The notes below the pieces were generated by a model, which was not told the origin of the DNA, made no database searches, and saw nothing but the letters and a program-made list of their open reading frames with translations. Positions 21,900 through 33,646 of a DNA stretch of 64,000 bases are shown one piece after another. This DNA comes from Parasponia andersonii (lineage: Eukaryota > Streptophyta > Magnoliopsida > Rosales > Cannabaceae): positions 102,603 to 166,602 of the forward strand of contig JXTB01000397.1 of the NCBI GenBank assembly GCA_002914805.1, in the 5' to 3' direction. The first letter of the stretch is position 1, and the number at the start of each line of letters is the position of its first letter. The position numbers were made by a program, and so were the translations under genes.

Positions 21900-22518
21900 A
21901 TTATATTTTCTGTCAGAATTTTGCCTCTATCGACTATTCTTTTGTTTCCATACAGTGCCTCATTCTCATCTTTTTGTGAGGTTCCACTCGTTTGTTTGGC
22001 CATTGCTTCTTAGTCAGTAAGTAGATTTTCGAATCTACCAGAGACGGTTAAGCTGGCCAGCCTTAGACTGCAACAACAAAACTTGCAAAATGGAATCTCA
22101 TTCCATGAATGATTATTCTTCTCATTCTAAATTCCAATTCAAAGATTTCGCGATGCATGACTTTTACTTTCTTGAAGTATGAATTGATCGTTAGACCTCA
22201 TTGTGCAATAGATAACAACTCATTTTCAAGAAGTTGTAGTCTTGTATCATTTTTCTTTGAGAGTAGTGCCTTGAACACATCGCATGCTTCTTTGGGTGTC
22301 TTCGCACTCCTTACGTGCTTTAACATTTCCTCTTCTATTGTGGTCTTGACCCAGAATAAAGCCTTTCCAGTTTTGAACTTCCACAATTTCAAAGAAGTGG
22401 CTTATTCTGGTGGCATAACTGCATCACTACCAACGACTTCTCAAATATCTTGACTTTGCATGTAGGATTCCACATAGGTCGCCCACGTGTTGTAATTTTT
22501 GTTGTTGAGTTTCATCAT
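21900..22518 (-). pseudogene. copia gag relic
   Basis: From an ATG at 22518 the minus strand reads KLNNKNYNTWATYVESYMQ, then KLWKFKTGKALFWVK, EEMLKHVRSAKTPKEACDVF and LENELLSIAQ. After a frameshift come INSYFKKVKVMHREI, RRIIIHGM and SFVVAV. This is the DUF4219/UBN2 gag of Ty1/copia elements of the short-gag type, unlike the long gag at 4721-6049. Several stops and at least one frameshift disable it. No pol follows downstream. Confidence 0.7.
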
Positions 22519-22609
22519 ATTTTGGACAACTTAAAAGATCATTCATCATGTGGGTAAAGTTTCGCTTATAAAAACTCCCCCATTGACGGTCCTAACTGAC
22601 GTAGCCACT

Positions 22610-23270
22610 TGTTAACACACAACCATGACAACAAAGATAAAATATGAAAGAAAATGACTTCTATTAATTTAGAAACTTTTGTACATCAACCCACAATATT
22701 TTATAAGAGGAAAAAATAATACACCAAAATTAACACTTAAAAAATGGACACGGCAATACTAGTTAATTTCAACTAAATTGGACTAGTTGATATTCACAAC
22801 ACACTACACTCTTCTCAACTCACGCGATTAAATGTCCTACCACACTGTAGCAATACACAATTTCTCACAAGACATCTTTTGGTTGTCTCCCTTGGTCGTG
22901 ATTCCAATAGAGAACTATACCCCATTTATAGGCCTTGGAAACGCCATGCATAATTAATGTGCACAAGAAAAAGTCCTCAGGTGGTTTACGATGGGAGTTG
23001 AGACGCAGACTTCTTCTCACATTTTTATTAAATATATTTGGCTTTATATGTCAAATTATCTTCATGCTAGGGCCCACGCTAAAGTTCGTATGGACATTTT
23101 TTTGTTGTTTATTTCTTTTTCTTCAAGGTAGTTAGTTGATGCCTATATTCATTATACTTGACTTTGAACGTTTACTTCATTTTGAAAGACAGAACGGGAA
23201 AGTATTGGTTCTATTTGGCATGTCAACTTTTTCTACTTAATAGAATCCTATATCGTATTTCTAATTAACA
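22610..23270 (-). repeat. Probable LTR belonging to the copia gag relic
   Basis: The block is bounded by TGTTAAC on the left and TTAACA on the right, just upstream (in minus-strand sense) of the gag relic. On the minus strand it has a TATA-like CCTATAAATGGGGTATAG near 22930. No second copy is in the window and no clear PBS is seen between it and gag, so the right border is uncertain. Confidence 0.35.
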
Positions 23271-24148
23271 ACAAATAAAAGAACGTATAGTGACGTTCAT
23301 TTAGGTATACCAAAATTCAAATTAATTTTTAAACTAAAGTTTTGATATATTACGGCTTTTGATTGATGGTACGCTAAAGTTGCTGAGGTTATAACGACTA
23401 CCATTTAGTTTCTTCGTCTATATATAGCTCAAAGTCATCTGCAAAGGAAATGCTTCGAACGCTGTAAGTGCTAACAGATTTAAATATAAATTCCGGGAAA
23501 AAATCTATTTTGTAGCTTCTATTCGAAATGAAGCCAGAAGGCACGTTCTATCATTAAAGAGATTAAAATCCCTGAATCAAAAGCTGCATACATAGGACAA
23601 AAAGAAAATTTTACCTCTTTATCCATATCGAGCTTTATGCTTAATTACTGTTGCCTTTTGGAATAATTAGCAAAGCATATTCACATTGCTGGCTGTATCA
23701 GAATAAAAATATGATTTATTCAGTATTACAGGTGACTTGCACATGCGTTGCATTTTTATTATCATGAACAAAGCAAGAAAGTAAGACTTTATAGTGATAA
23801 ATAAGAAATGTACTATACTAAACTATACTCAATTCATGAAAAAGAGATTCTAGTACCAAATATAGAACAAAATAATAGGTTAGAATGTTTAACTTCAAAA
23901 TCCACCGATGGTCTTTCTTGATTTGCTGCTACTTGTTTGATCATAGAGTTATCTTTCTCTTTTACCAATGCTAACGAAACTAGAAAATTCATATATGTGA
24001 TTTTCTTTTCGTGGAAAGATTTCAAAAAAGCCTTCTTGCCATCTTTCTTGGAATGGTGATCATGTACCAAAGAGAATTTAATACTTCAGCTCAGTAGAAA
24101 ATACTTACAGAGAAGACGAAGCTGTATTTTCTAGATCAGAAGTTGTGG
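23271..24148. other. Spacer with one unrecognised minus-strand open frame
   Basis: A 78-codon minus-strand frame (23834-24070) is not recognisable. On the minus strand a GTAAGT donor-like site (about 24100-24105) follows a short open stretch that would continue at 33175 if the gypsy element were removed. The segment could therefore be part of a disrupted host transcript, but nothing confirms it. Confidence 0.3.
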
Positions 24149-24697
24149 TGTTACGACCCAAAATCTGGGCTAGTGGCAAAAGGAGAATTTCACAAAAGTG
24201 GGAAATTCCTTGATTTATTTGAAAAGTGTCAAAAGTTTTAGTTTTTATAAAAACGGTCAATTTAAGTAAAGTAATCGGAATTTTATCCCGTGAATCACTC
24301 CCACAGTTCGTATACACCATTAAATATGGATTGAGCAATTATTTAAAAACGCGAAATTAAATATAAAACCCAGCATCATCATCATTCACCAAAAAGTCAA
24401 ACACCAGAACGACATACATCAGTTTGCAGACAAAATAGAAAGCAGTAATCTTGGTTCAATGCTAACACAAAATCCAAATAGTCCAAAGACTACGATAATA
24501 AACTCCTAGCATTACCAAGAGGCGAACTGCAATCCAGATGACCTCTTACTCCTCTTGATCACCAAGATCGCACTGGACACCACCTGAGAAGGAAGGTAGG
24601 GGGTGAGCATACAATGCCCAGTAGGAAAATAGTTACCTCGAAGAAAAATAGTTCAGTGATGGAAAACTCCTGCATGGTTAGTTCAAATCCAAAACAT

Positions 24698-24736
<39 letters not shown>

Positions 24737-26115
24737 ATCCAAACCGGAAATCCATATACACATATAAAAAGCAGTATAATAAAAACCATTCAACTCATAT
24801 GCACATGACACAAATCAACCTATATCCATGAGCTCACATTCTCTCATTTGTGGAAACCCAGGATGATGGCACTAAGTGTACCTAACAGCCTGCATGATAC
24901 CTAAGCCCATACCCAGAGGGGACACCCATGTGTCGCCTACTAAACCTGGAGGGGCAACTGAATTACCTACACCTATTAAATAGGGAGGTAATCAGAATTA
25001 ACAAACTCTGCACGAGTTTACGGACTTTCACCGACGGTGGGGTATGCAGCGCCACACTGTAAAACCTACGATGCTAACACAGTGCTCATGTATAGTCCTA
25101 TGACACGTACAATCCAGAACTGAAGTGTAAAAACTACTATACTCTAGTTTTTCAGTAAAACATGCATAATAGAGTTTTATAGAAAAACGGGTAGTATAAC
25201 GGCCCTATTTTTTATATACCCAAAATAACTTGCACACAACAAATTCTCAGAGCAGTACAGTATATATTGGATAACCAGATTCCATCACATATAATTCAAA
25301 TTATTAAAAACACACTTGTTTTTATATCTGCAAAAAATAAATTTTAACTCAAAAACGGTATAAAACGAAGGTAACTAAACCCCTACCTCACCGGAATAGC
25401 GATACCACGCTATTGAATCCTCAAGGTGTCGTTGACGATCGCCCGGAGGGTTGGGAACCAATTCCAAGCCCTCAATCATCCTCTTGTGAAAAATCAACTT
25501 CTTACTAGAGCTTCGATTCCACAAACGGACCTCTTCACTGAATTCCTAGCACCCAAAATAGCTAGGTTAGACATATAATTTGTCCAATTCTAGTCCGGGC
25601 CCACACCGGGCCAGTGGCATGCAAAACGAGACAAAATCTCGACCGTCCGATCTTGATTTTCGTACCGATTACCAAACTACGCAATATATATATCAAACTT
25701 CTCCATTTTCTGAGTACATTCTAAAAATGAACTCAAAAACACAATCCAACGACCGAATCGAAAACTAAAATTCAAAACTCAAAATACCCAAAATGGCAAT
25801 TTTCAATCCGAATAGTATGGGATTGAGATATATATACCTTGACGATCCTTGCGACGATACGAATCCAACGGGACCAGTTTGGAGTCGAAAGGATGCCGGA
25901 ATCTTCGCCGGGGGCCAAAAATCCGAAATGGGTCAAAACGGCTTTTATGGAGTTTTCCGGCGAACCAGGCGGCGGCAGCAAGCGGTAAAGGGCGGCAGAG
26001 CTTCGTGGTAGCATGGCGAGTCGACGCCGGTTGGTCGTCTAGCCGAATGATGGCTGGGCAGCGGCGTGGCTTCTTTCGGCGGGCTTCGTCCGAGCGAGGA
26101 ACAGAGAGAGAGAGT

Positions 26116-26147
<32 letters not shown>

Positions 26148-26282
26148 TATATATATATATATATATATAGGGGGACAAGAGGGGAGAGAGAGAAATGTAT
26201 ATGTATATATAATTTAATCTTTTTTTAAAAAAAAAATCTAGTCAAAAGACTATTATGCCCCTGTAAAAATTGGGTTTTTACA
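24149..26282 (-). repeat. 3' LTR of the 9 kb gypsy element (left copy)
   Basis: 2134 bp, begins TGTTACGACC and ends GGGTTTTTACA. It carries dinucleotide tracts: (CA/TA)n at about 24700-24737 and (AG)n followed by (AT)n at about 26103-26170, both longer than in the partner LTR. Confidence 0.9.
26102..26170. repeat. (AG)n-(AT)n microsatellite inside the LTR
   Basis: A GA-rich tract runs directly into a (TA)n tract. In the other LTR the matching site (about 33032-33060) has a much shorter GA tract and no long TA run, showing replication slippage since insertion. Confidence 0.8.
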
Positions 26283-26297
26283 TTCTCCCCTCCTTAT
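26283..26297 (-). promoter_or_regulatory. Polypurine tract of the gypsy element
   Basis: On the minus strand the sequence is AAGGAGGGGAGAA immediately before the LTR start TGTAAAAACCC. Confidence 0.8.
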
Positions 26298-26448
26298 AAG
26301 AATTTCGTCCCGAAATTCAAAATACAAGTCAAAGTTTACATCACAATACAACTTCTAACTGAAAGTTAAACAAATGAGGGTACTTCTCGTACATCTCTGT
26401 TTCGAGTTTCCAAGTAGCCTCATTCTCTTTGTGATGTTCCCAAAGCAC

Positions 26449-26892
26449 CTAGACAAGTGGTATCTCTCTGTTGCGAAGCACTTTCAACTCCCTAGCCAAC
26501 AAACGAACAGGCTGCTCTTCATAGGACACATCCTCTTGGATCGGTACATGCACGTACTGAACAACATGAGATGGGTCCGGCGTATACTTCTTCAACATCG
26601 ACACGTGAAACACATTATGCACGTGACCCAACTGTGCAGGTAGATTCAAGCGATAAGCCACTGGTCCAATTCTCTCAGTGATCTCAAAGGGACCAATATA
26701 CCTCAGAGCAAGCTTACCCTTAACTCCAAATCTTGTAACACCTCGCCTTGGAGTCACTTTCAAGAATACGGAATCACCAGTATCGAACTCTACCTCACGC
26801 CTCTTTGGGTCAGCATAACTCTTCTGGCGACTTTGAATCTCTTTGAGTCTCTCTTGAATATCCTTGATCTTTTTAGTAGTCTCTTTAATCAA
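26449..26892 (-). pseudogene. gypsy integrase C-terminal domain
   Basis: An open frame of 147 codons reads [34 protein letters not shown] and [12 protein letters not shown], then [20 protein letters not shown] and a tail with [12 protein letters not shown]. These are the GPF/GPY module and adjoining chromodomain-like tail of Ty3/gypsy integrases. It overlaps the end of the core fragment in another frame, so a frameshift separates them. Confidence 0.8.
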
Positions 26893-27678
26893 TTCAGGTC
26901 CAAGAGTAACATGCTCTTCGAGCTCTGCCTAACACAAAGGCAATCTACACGGCCTCCCATATAACACTTCATATGGAGCCACACCCACACTAGTCTGGTA
27001 ACTGTTATTATAAGGAAATTCCACCAAAGGAAGATAATCATCCTAGTTCCCACCAAAATCCAATATGCAACAACGTAGCATGTCCTCAAGAATCTGAATG
27101 GTCCTTTCAGACTGACCATCTGTCTCAAGATGGTGAGCTGTACTAATATCCAACTACGTACCAAACGCTTTCTGCAAGGCTCTCCAAAACTTAGAAGTGA
27201 ACCTTGGATCTCTATCAGATACAATGCTTGAAGGCATACCATGCAAACGTATGATGTTCTCCACATACAATCTACTGAGCTTAGTGAGTAAGTAGTCCAT
27301 CCGGATCGATATAAAGTGAGTACTCTTCGTCAACCGATCGACTATCACCCAAACTGTGTTGTTTTTCCTCAAGGTCTTTGGCAAACTAGTCACGAAGTCC
27401 ATCGTGATCTTGTCCCACTTCCACTCTGGAATTGGCAATGGCTGAAGTAATCTAGCTGGCCTCTGGTGTTCAGCCTTGACTTGCTGACAAGTCAAACACT
27501 TAGCCACAAAGGTAGCTACATCCTTCTTTATTCCTTTCCACCAATACTGCCGTTTCAAGTCCCGGTAAATCTTAGTACTACCCGGATGTATTGCGAACCT
27601 TGATTTGTGAACCTCTATTAGAATGGTTTCTCGAAGATTAGGGTCATTAGCTACAGCCAACTTCCCACTGAAAAGCAA
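26889..27678 (-). pseudogene. gypsy integrase core
   Basis: Shows the H2C2 zinc finger (HPGSTKIYRDLKRQYWW, CLTCQQVKAEH) and a catalytic core with TMDFVTSLPK (first D), IVSDRDPRFTSKFW (second D) and, beyond a frameshift near 27155-27266, the E-containing region in a different frame. The open part is 27154-27678; the remainder is frame-shifted and not translatable as one protein. Confidence 0.8.
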
Positions 27679-27711
27679 AAACCCTTCTCTGTTAGTGCTC
27701 CAATCATCTAA

Positions 27712-28400
27712 CTATTCACCATTCTGAAGCCGGTTCCAGGTTGTCCTCAATTCCCTGTCTTGCCACTGATTCTGCTGGACAGTTTGGAGAAGAGATGGTG
27801 AAATCACAATGTTGCTCAGGCAAGCAACCCCTTCATTCTTGAAGTACTGCAAATTGTAATCACCAATCGCAACCGAGTTCTTCCAATCTTCAAACACCAG
27901 TGCAGCTAGTGCACCATGAGGCTTCCTATTCAGTGCATTGGCTACAACATTGGCCTTACCAGGATGATACTGTAGGTCGAAATCATAATCCTCCATATAC
28001 TCAACCCATCTTCGCTGTCTCAAGTTCAAATCCTTCTGGGTAAAGAGATACTTCAAACTCTTATGATCGGAGAATATGTCAAACTTCACACCATACAAGT
28101 AATATCTCTAAATCTTTAACGCAAAGATCACTGCTGCAAGTTCCAGACTATGGGTGGGATAGTTCCTTTCATGTGGCTTCAACTGACGAGAAGCATAAGC
28201 CACAAATTGACCATTCTGCATCAAGACACATCCCAAACCCGTCTTCGAAGCATCGGTATACACCACATAAGGCTCATTACTGTCAGGAATAGTAAGAACA
28301 GGTACGGTGGTCAAACTCTACTTCAATTTGACAAAAGCTTCTTCACTCTTGTGGTCCCAAACAAACTTGACGTCCTTCCTGGTCAACCTGGTCAAAGGTA
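27712..28400 (-). pseudogene. gypsy RNase H
   Basis: Two pieces in related frames: [40 protein letters not shown] with the catalytic D and E, and then [41 protein letters not shown] stop between 28098 and 28108 interrupts the domain (before YLYGVKF-like sequence). Confidence 0.8.
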
Positions 28401-28419
28401 AAGTAATTCTCGAGAAATC

Positions 28420-29215
28420 TTACACAAAACGACAATAGTAACCTACCAAACCGAGGAAATTACGTACCTCCGTCATGTTTCTCGGTCTTTCCCACTCCAA
28501 GACAGCTTCGACCTTAGCGGGATCAGCTGAAATACCTCTGTGAGAAATCACATGACCCAAGAACTTCACTTCTGACATCCAAAAGTCACACTTCGATTTC
28601 TTGGCGTACAACTGATGATCTCTCAAGGACTTGACTACTATTACTAGATATTCGGCATGCTCTTCTCGAGTCTTAGAATACACCAGGATGTCGTCGATGA
28701 ATACAATCACAAAACGATCCAAAAACGGCCTGAAAATCTGATTCATAAGATCCATAAAGACTGCAGGTGCATTCGTTAAACCAAATAGCATCACCAGAAA
28801 CTCAAAGTGATCATATTGGGTTCTGAATGCTGTCTTCGGTATATCATCATCCCTTATCTTCAACTAATGATAACCGGATCTCAAATCGATCTTAGAGAAG
28901 AATCTTGAACCACCGAGTTGATCAAACAACTTATCTATCCTTGGCAAAGGATACTTGTTCTTCACTGTCAACTGGTTCAACTTCTGGTAATTCACACAAA
29001 GTCTCAACGAACTATCAGCTTTCTTCACAAACAAAATAGGAGCACCCCAAGGAGAAGTGCTACTGTTTTAAAGCCCTTGGAAAGCAGATCGTCCAACTAT
29101 TCTCTTAATTCTTCCATCTCAGTAGTGGCCATGTGATAGGCTGGAATAGAAACTGGCTGAGCTCCAGGAACTAGTTCAATATAGAACTCGATCTCCCTAT
29201 TAGGTGGTAACCCCG
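28420..29215 (-). pseudogene. gypsy reverse transcriptase
   Basis: The 147-codon open part reads [41 protein letters not shown] (the YxDD-type catalytic aspartates are intact), FLGHVIS and [13 protein letters not shown]. Upstream fingers/palm sequence ([32 protein letters not shown]) is found in shifted frame to about 29215. A stop precedes LKIRDDD. Confidence 0.82.
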
Positions 29216-29240
29216 GAAAGTCTTCAGGAAACACCTCCGA

Positions 29241-29741
29241 TTACTCACATACCACCGAAATCCATGGGTCTTGATCGTCTGTCCTTACCTTGCCATCCAT
29301 GGCAAACAAGTTCCCATAACACTTAAGTTTCTTTCTTCCACCCATGCACGCTTTCAGAACAGGACTAGGCTTCAACGGACTCATCCCAGCCTGATAGACA
29401 ATAGGACGTCCATCACTAGAAAAAAGAGTCACCCACTTCTTATGATAATCCACAATAGCTCGATACTTCGACAACCAATCCATACTGAGTATTACGTCAT
29501 ACTGTCTTATTGGCAATATAATCAAATCAGCAAGAAGCTTCCTATCACCAATCACAACCCGACAAGACTTACACATACTAGACACATCGGCTATTCCTCC
29601 CAAAGGTGTACCCAACGACAATACATAATCTAAGTCAGAAAATTCCAACCCCGATAGTTGAGCAAACAATAAGGATATGAATGAATGAGATGCACCAGTA
29701 TCAAACAAAACATGTGCCCAAGAGTGTGAAAAAAGACTCAT
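29241..29741 (-). pseudogene. gypsy retropepsin-like protease
   Basis: A 166-codon open frame with the active site FDTGASHSFI (DTG), a flap-like region and ADLIILPIRQYDVILSMDWL. This is the standard aspartic protease of Ty3/gypsy pol. It is itself uninterrupted but is separated from gag and RT by stops. Confidence 0.82.
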
Positions 29742-29749
29742 ATTGTCAA

Positions 29750-30971
29750 CAACACCTCAACCGGTGCGATCCTGAGTGTCATCTGCCCTAGTAAAAGCAT
29801 AGGCTTGGTCAGTCACCTTTCCTTTCCCTTTGTTGCCTCTTCCCTGACAAGGATGGCTGCTGCTAGATCCTGGACCACTACTGCCAAAACCACGCTCACC
29901 CTGACTCCCTGAAGTCTGAGGAGTCTGAAAGTTCTGAGTGTAACCCCGAGGGCGGTACTGATGCTAATAAGACTGAGGGGAAGTAAAAGCATGCGAAGCA
30001 CCCTGTGACTATTGCGGCTTTGCTTGAGTGTTCTGATAAGAAGCAGAACCTGACTAGCTCCTCTGCAGTCCTCCTTGAGAAAGAGGAGATTTCTACAGAC
30101 GGTTGGGATACTCCTTCTTCTGATGACCCTGCTGGCTACACACAAAACATCCTCCATACAGACTACTTCTGCCACCCCCAGAAGAACCACTACTGTTCGA
30201 GCTCCCACTGCTCGGAGTAATCTGGGCTGACCACTGCTCCTGATTCATTCTGGTGGCTTTCCTATCATTTCCTCTCCGCTGGTTCCTCCTGGAATCCAAA
30301 CTTTCTTCGATAGCCTCTGCCCGCTGGGCAGCCACTGCAATCTCAGGAAGAGTATGGAAAGTCTGAGTGCCAATCCTATTAAAAATGTTCCGATTCAGAC
30401 GACTCCTGAACTTAGCAACTTGGTACTTCTCACTCGTACCCGGTCCAAGAGCAACACTTGCTAACTCAGTGAACTCTATCAGATACTCATTCACCATTCT
30501 GTTACCTTAGGAAAATGTCTCAAATCGGTTCACAACTTCATCCTGTTGATCCTCATTGGCATACTGGGCCTTGAAAATCCATTCAAAGTCTTCCCAAGTC
30601 AAGCCCACTACATCTTGCATCCGTTTCACTGCCTCCTACCAACGAATGGCGCTCCCCGTCAAATGGGTAACAGCAAACACAGCCCAAAACTTAACCAGAG
30701 TACCAAGGGCTCGAAAGTGCCTCTCTATCTCATACAACCAAGAAATTGCCGAGAGAGCTTCTGGTTTATCATTAAACTGCCCTGGCTGAAGACGCATAAA
30801 CTGTTGGAGATGATCAACCTGATCCAACTAACGTTCCCTTGGAGCTGGAGGTTGATAGTCTGAATTGCTCATCTGGATGAATGCCTGCTGTATTACCTCA
30901 ATCAGATGAATGAAATCTGGATGAGGAGGTTTGGCATCCAACTGGTGCCTCGGAACTCTTCTAGGAGGCAT
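29750..30971 (-). pseudogene. gypsy gag
   Basis: Starts MPPRRVPRHQLD at 30971 and stays in one frame to about 30093 with three in-frame stops. It shows LQQFMRLQPGQFNDKPEA, WLYEIERHFRALG, EYLIEFTELASVALGPG and a zinc knuckle CFVCSQQGHQKKEYPN whose final Cys has become Tyr. Sequence down to about 29750 is a glycine/serine-rich linker toward protease, frame-shifted. Confidence 0.8.
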
Positions 30972-31085
30972 CGTTACAAGTCTAAAACAATATGCCAAAC
31001 TGTTTGTGAGATAATGATACATGCTTGTCATAAAAACAACTTCAATCTAGTTTAATGGTGATACGTCTTAGCTATTAAACTCAAA

Positions 31086-31097
31086 GCTCTGATACCA
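31086..31097 (-). promoter_or_regulatory. Primer binding site (initiator tRNA-Met)
   Basis: Minus strand TGGTATCAGAGC, eight bases from the 5' LTR. Confidence 0.85.
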
Positions 31098-31105
31098 AAA
31101 ATTTT

Positions 31106-32615
31106 TGTCATGACCTAAAACCCAAGCTAGTGGCAGAAGGGAAATTTCACAAAGATGGAAAATTCCTTGATTTATTTGAAAAGTGTCAAAAGTTTTAGTT
31201 TTTATAAAAACGGTCCATTTAAGTAAAGTAATCGGAATTCCATTCCGTGAACCACTCCCATAGTTCGTATACACCGTTAAACATAGATTGAGCAATTATT
31301 TAAAAATACGAAATTAAATATAAAATCCAGCATCATCATCATCCACCAAAAAGTCAAACACCAGAATGGCATACATCAGTTTGCAGACAAAATAGAAAGC
31401 AGCAATCTTGGTTCAATGCTAACACAAAATCCAAATAGTCCAAAGACTATGACAACAAACTCCTAACATTACCAAGAGGCAAACTGCAATCCAAATGACC
31501 TCTTACTCCTCTTGATCACCAAGATCGCACTAGACACCACTTGAGGAGGAAGGTAGGGGGTGAGCATACAATGCCCAGTAAGAAAATAGTTGCCTCGAAG
31601 AAAAACAGTTCAGTGATGAAAAACTCCTGTATGGTTAGTTCAAATCCAAAACATACACATATATATATAATCCAAACCGGAAATCCATATATACATATAA
31701 AAAACAGTATAATCAAAACCATTCAATTCATATGCACATGACACAAATCAACCCATACCCATGAGCTCACATCCTCTCATCTGTGGAAACCCAGGATGAT
31801 GGCACTAAGTGTACCTAACAGCCTACATGATACCTAAGCCCATACCCGGAGGAGACACCCATGTGTCGTCTACCAAATCTAGAGGGACAACCGAATTGCC
31901 TACACCTGCCAAATAGGGAGGTAATCAGAAGTAACAAACCCCGCGTGAGTTTACGGACTTTCATCGACAGTGGGGCACGCAGCGCCATATTGTAAAACCC
32001 ACGATGCTAATACGGTACTCATGTATGATCCTATGACACGTGCAATCTAGAACTGAAGTGTAAAAACTACTGTACTCTGGTTTTTCAGTAAAATATGCAT
32101 AATAGGGTTTTATAGAAAAACGGGCAGCATAACAGCCCTATTTTTTATATACCCTAAATAATCTGCACACAGCAAATTCCCAGAGCAGTACAGTATATAT
32201 CGTATAACCAGATTCCATCACATATAATTCAAATCATTAAAAATACACTTGTTCTTATATACTGCAGAAAATAAGTTTTAACTCAAAAACGGTATAAAAT
32301 AAAGGTAACTAAACCCCTACCTCATCGGAATAGCGATACCACGCTATTGAATCCTCAAGGTGTCGTTGACGATCACCCCGGAGGGTCGGGAACCAATTCC
32401 AAGCCCTCGATCGTCCTCTTGTAAAAAACCAACTTCTCACCGGAGCTTCAATTCCACAAACGGACCTCTTCACTAAATTCCTAGCACCCAAAATAGCTAG
32501 ATTAGACATATAATTTGTCCAATTCTGGTCCGGGCCCACACTGGGCCGGTGGCACGCAAAACAAGACAAAATTTCGACCGTCCGATCTCGATTTTCATGC
32601 TGATCACCAAACCAC

Positions 32616-32646
<31 letters not shown>

Positions 32647-33174
32647 CAAACTTCTCTATTTTCCAAGTACATTCCAAAAATGAACTCAAAAATATAATCC
32701 AATGGCCGGATCAAAAACTAAAATTCAAAATTCAAAATACTCAAAAATGGCAATTTTCAATCCGGACAATATGAGGTTGAGATATATATACATTGACGAT
32801 CCTTGCAATGATACGAATCCAACGGGACCGGTTTGGAGTCGAATGGACGCCGGAATCTTCGCCGGCGGCCAAAAATCTGAAATGGGTCAAAACGGCTTTT
32901 ATGTAGTTTTCCGGAGAACCAGGCGGCGGCAGCTTCGTGGCAGCACGGCGAGTCGACGCCGGCTGGTCATCTGACCAGACGATGGCTGGGCGGTGACGTG
33001 GTTTCTTTCAGCGGGCTTCGTCCAAGCGAGGAACAGAGAGAGAGAGAGATATAGAGAGAGGGACGAGAGGGGAGAGAGAGAAATGTATATGTATATATAA
33101 TTTAATCTTTTTTTAAAAAAAAAAAATATCTGGTCAAAAGAGCATTATGCCCCTGTAAAAACTGGGTTTTTACA
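31106..33174 (-). repeat. 5' LTR of the 9 kb gypsy element (right copy)
   Basis: 2069 bp, begins TGTCATGACC and ends GGGTTTTTACA, homologous throughout to 24149-26282. It carries its own expanded (AT)n tract at about 32619-32646, absent at that length from the left LTR. Confidence 0.9.
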
Positions 33175-33646
33175 TGTGGAATGTTCCATATGTAAAGTTG
33201 GACTATATATCTTCATCGGCGTTCTAGTCTTCTATATGAGAAGCTGAATCTCCTTCAGAGTTCTGGAGAACCTGAAATTATAATCTCGAAAAAATTCAAG
33301 ATACAAAATCACATAATCAAGATTTGCAAAATAATTTTCAGTAGTCCTACTTATATCCATGTTTGGCAAATGCAAACTTTCACTTAAAAACTTTATCCTA
33401 TTATGAAAGGACTCAGTGTCTTCCCTGTTTAATATGACCTTTAGGGTTGTCCAAATATATAATACAAAATAGTCAGAGCAAAACAAAACTTCTTGGGGAT
33501 GATAGTCACAAATTCTAGATAAGCATCAGAGAAAGAAGATTGATAAAACAACTAAATAAATAAGAAAAAATAAGCCTAATCCTGAGTATGAGACTATATA
33601 GGAAAAAATACTTCGGAATTTAAGAACAAAGAAATAGTTACGAGTA
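33175..33646. other. Host DNA between gypsy element and the LRR pseudogene
   Basis: Starts with the second TGTGG target-duplication copy. An 84-codon minus-strand frame (33232-33486) is not recognised; it may be 3' sequence of the neighbouring resistance-gene relic or chance. Confidence 0.35.

Larger units (their letters stand above)
24149..33174 (-). mobile_element. Complete Ty3/gypsy element with TSD, coding region broken
   Basis: LTRs at 24149-26282 and 31106-33174, a PPT next to the left LTR and a PBS next to the right LTR give minus-strand orientation. The 5-bp direct repeat TGTGG (24144-24148 and 33175-33179) flanks the element exactly. Gag, protease, RT, RNase H and integrase follow in Ty3/gypsy order with several stops and frameshifts. 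Integrase ends in a region with the Tekay/Del-like phrase [14 protein letters not shown] assign chromovirus affinity but not a firm clade. It is the youngest-looking large element here, because LTR landmarks match closely along their length. Confidence 0.92.

Noticed and set aside
24614-24808. Open frames in both strands over the CA/TA tract (24559-24808)
   Set aside because: They translate the microsatellite within an LTR (runs of His-Thr or Tyr-Ile); no protein family.
25580-26217. Cluster of open frames in both strands of the gypsy LTR
   Set aside because: They lie wholly within the LTR, recur partly in the other LTR with breaks, and include SSR-coded runs.
29813-30220. Frames rich in Val/Leu or Ser overlapping gag
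   Set aside because: Out-of-frame readings of the degenerate gag; gag motifs are in the other frame.
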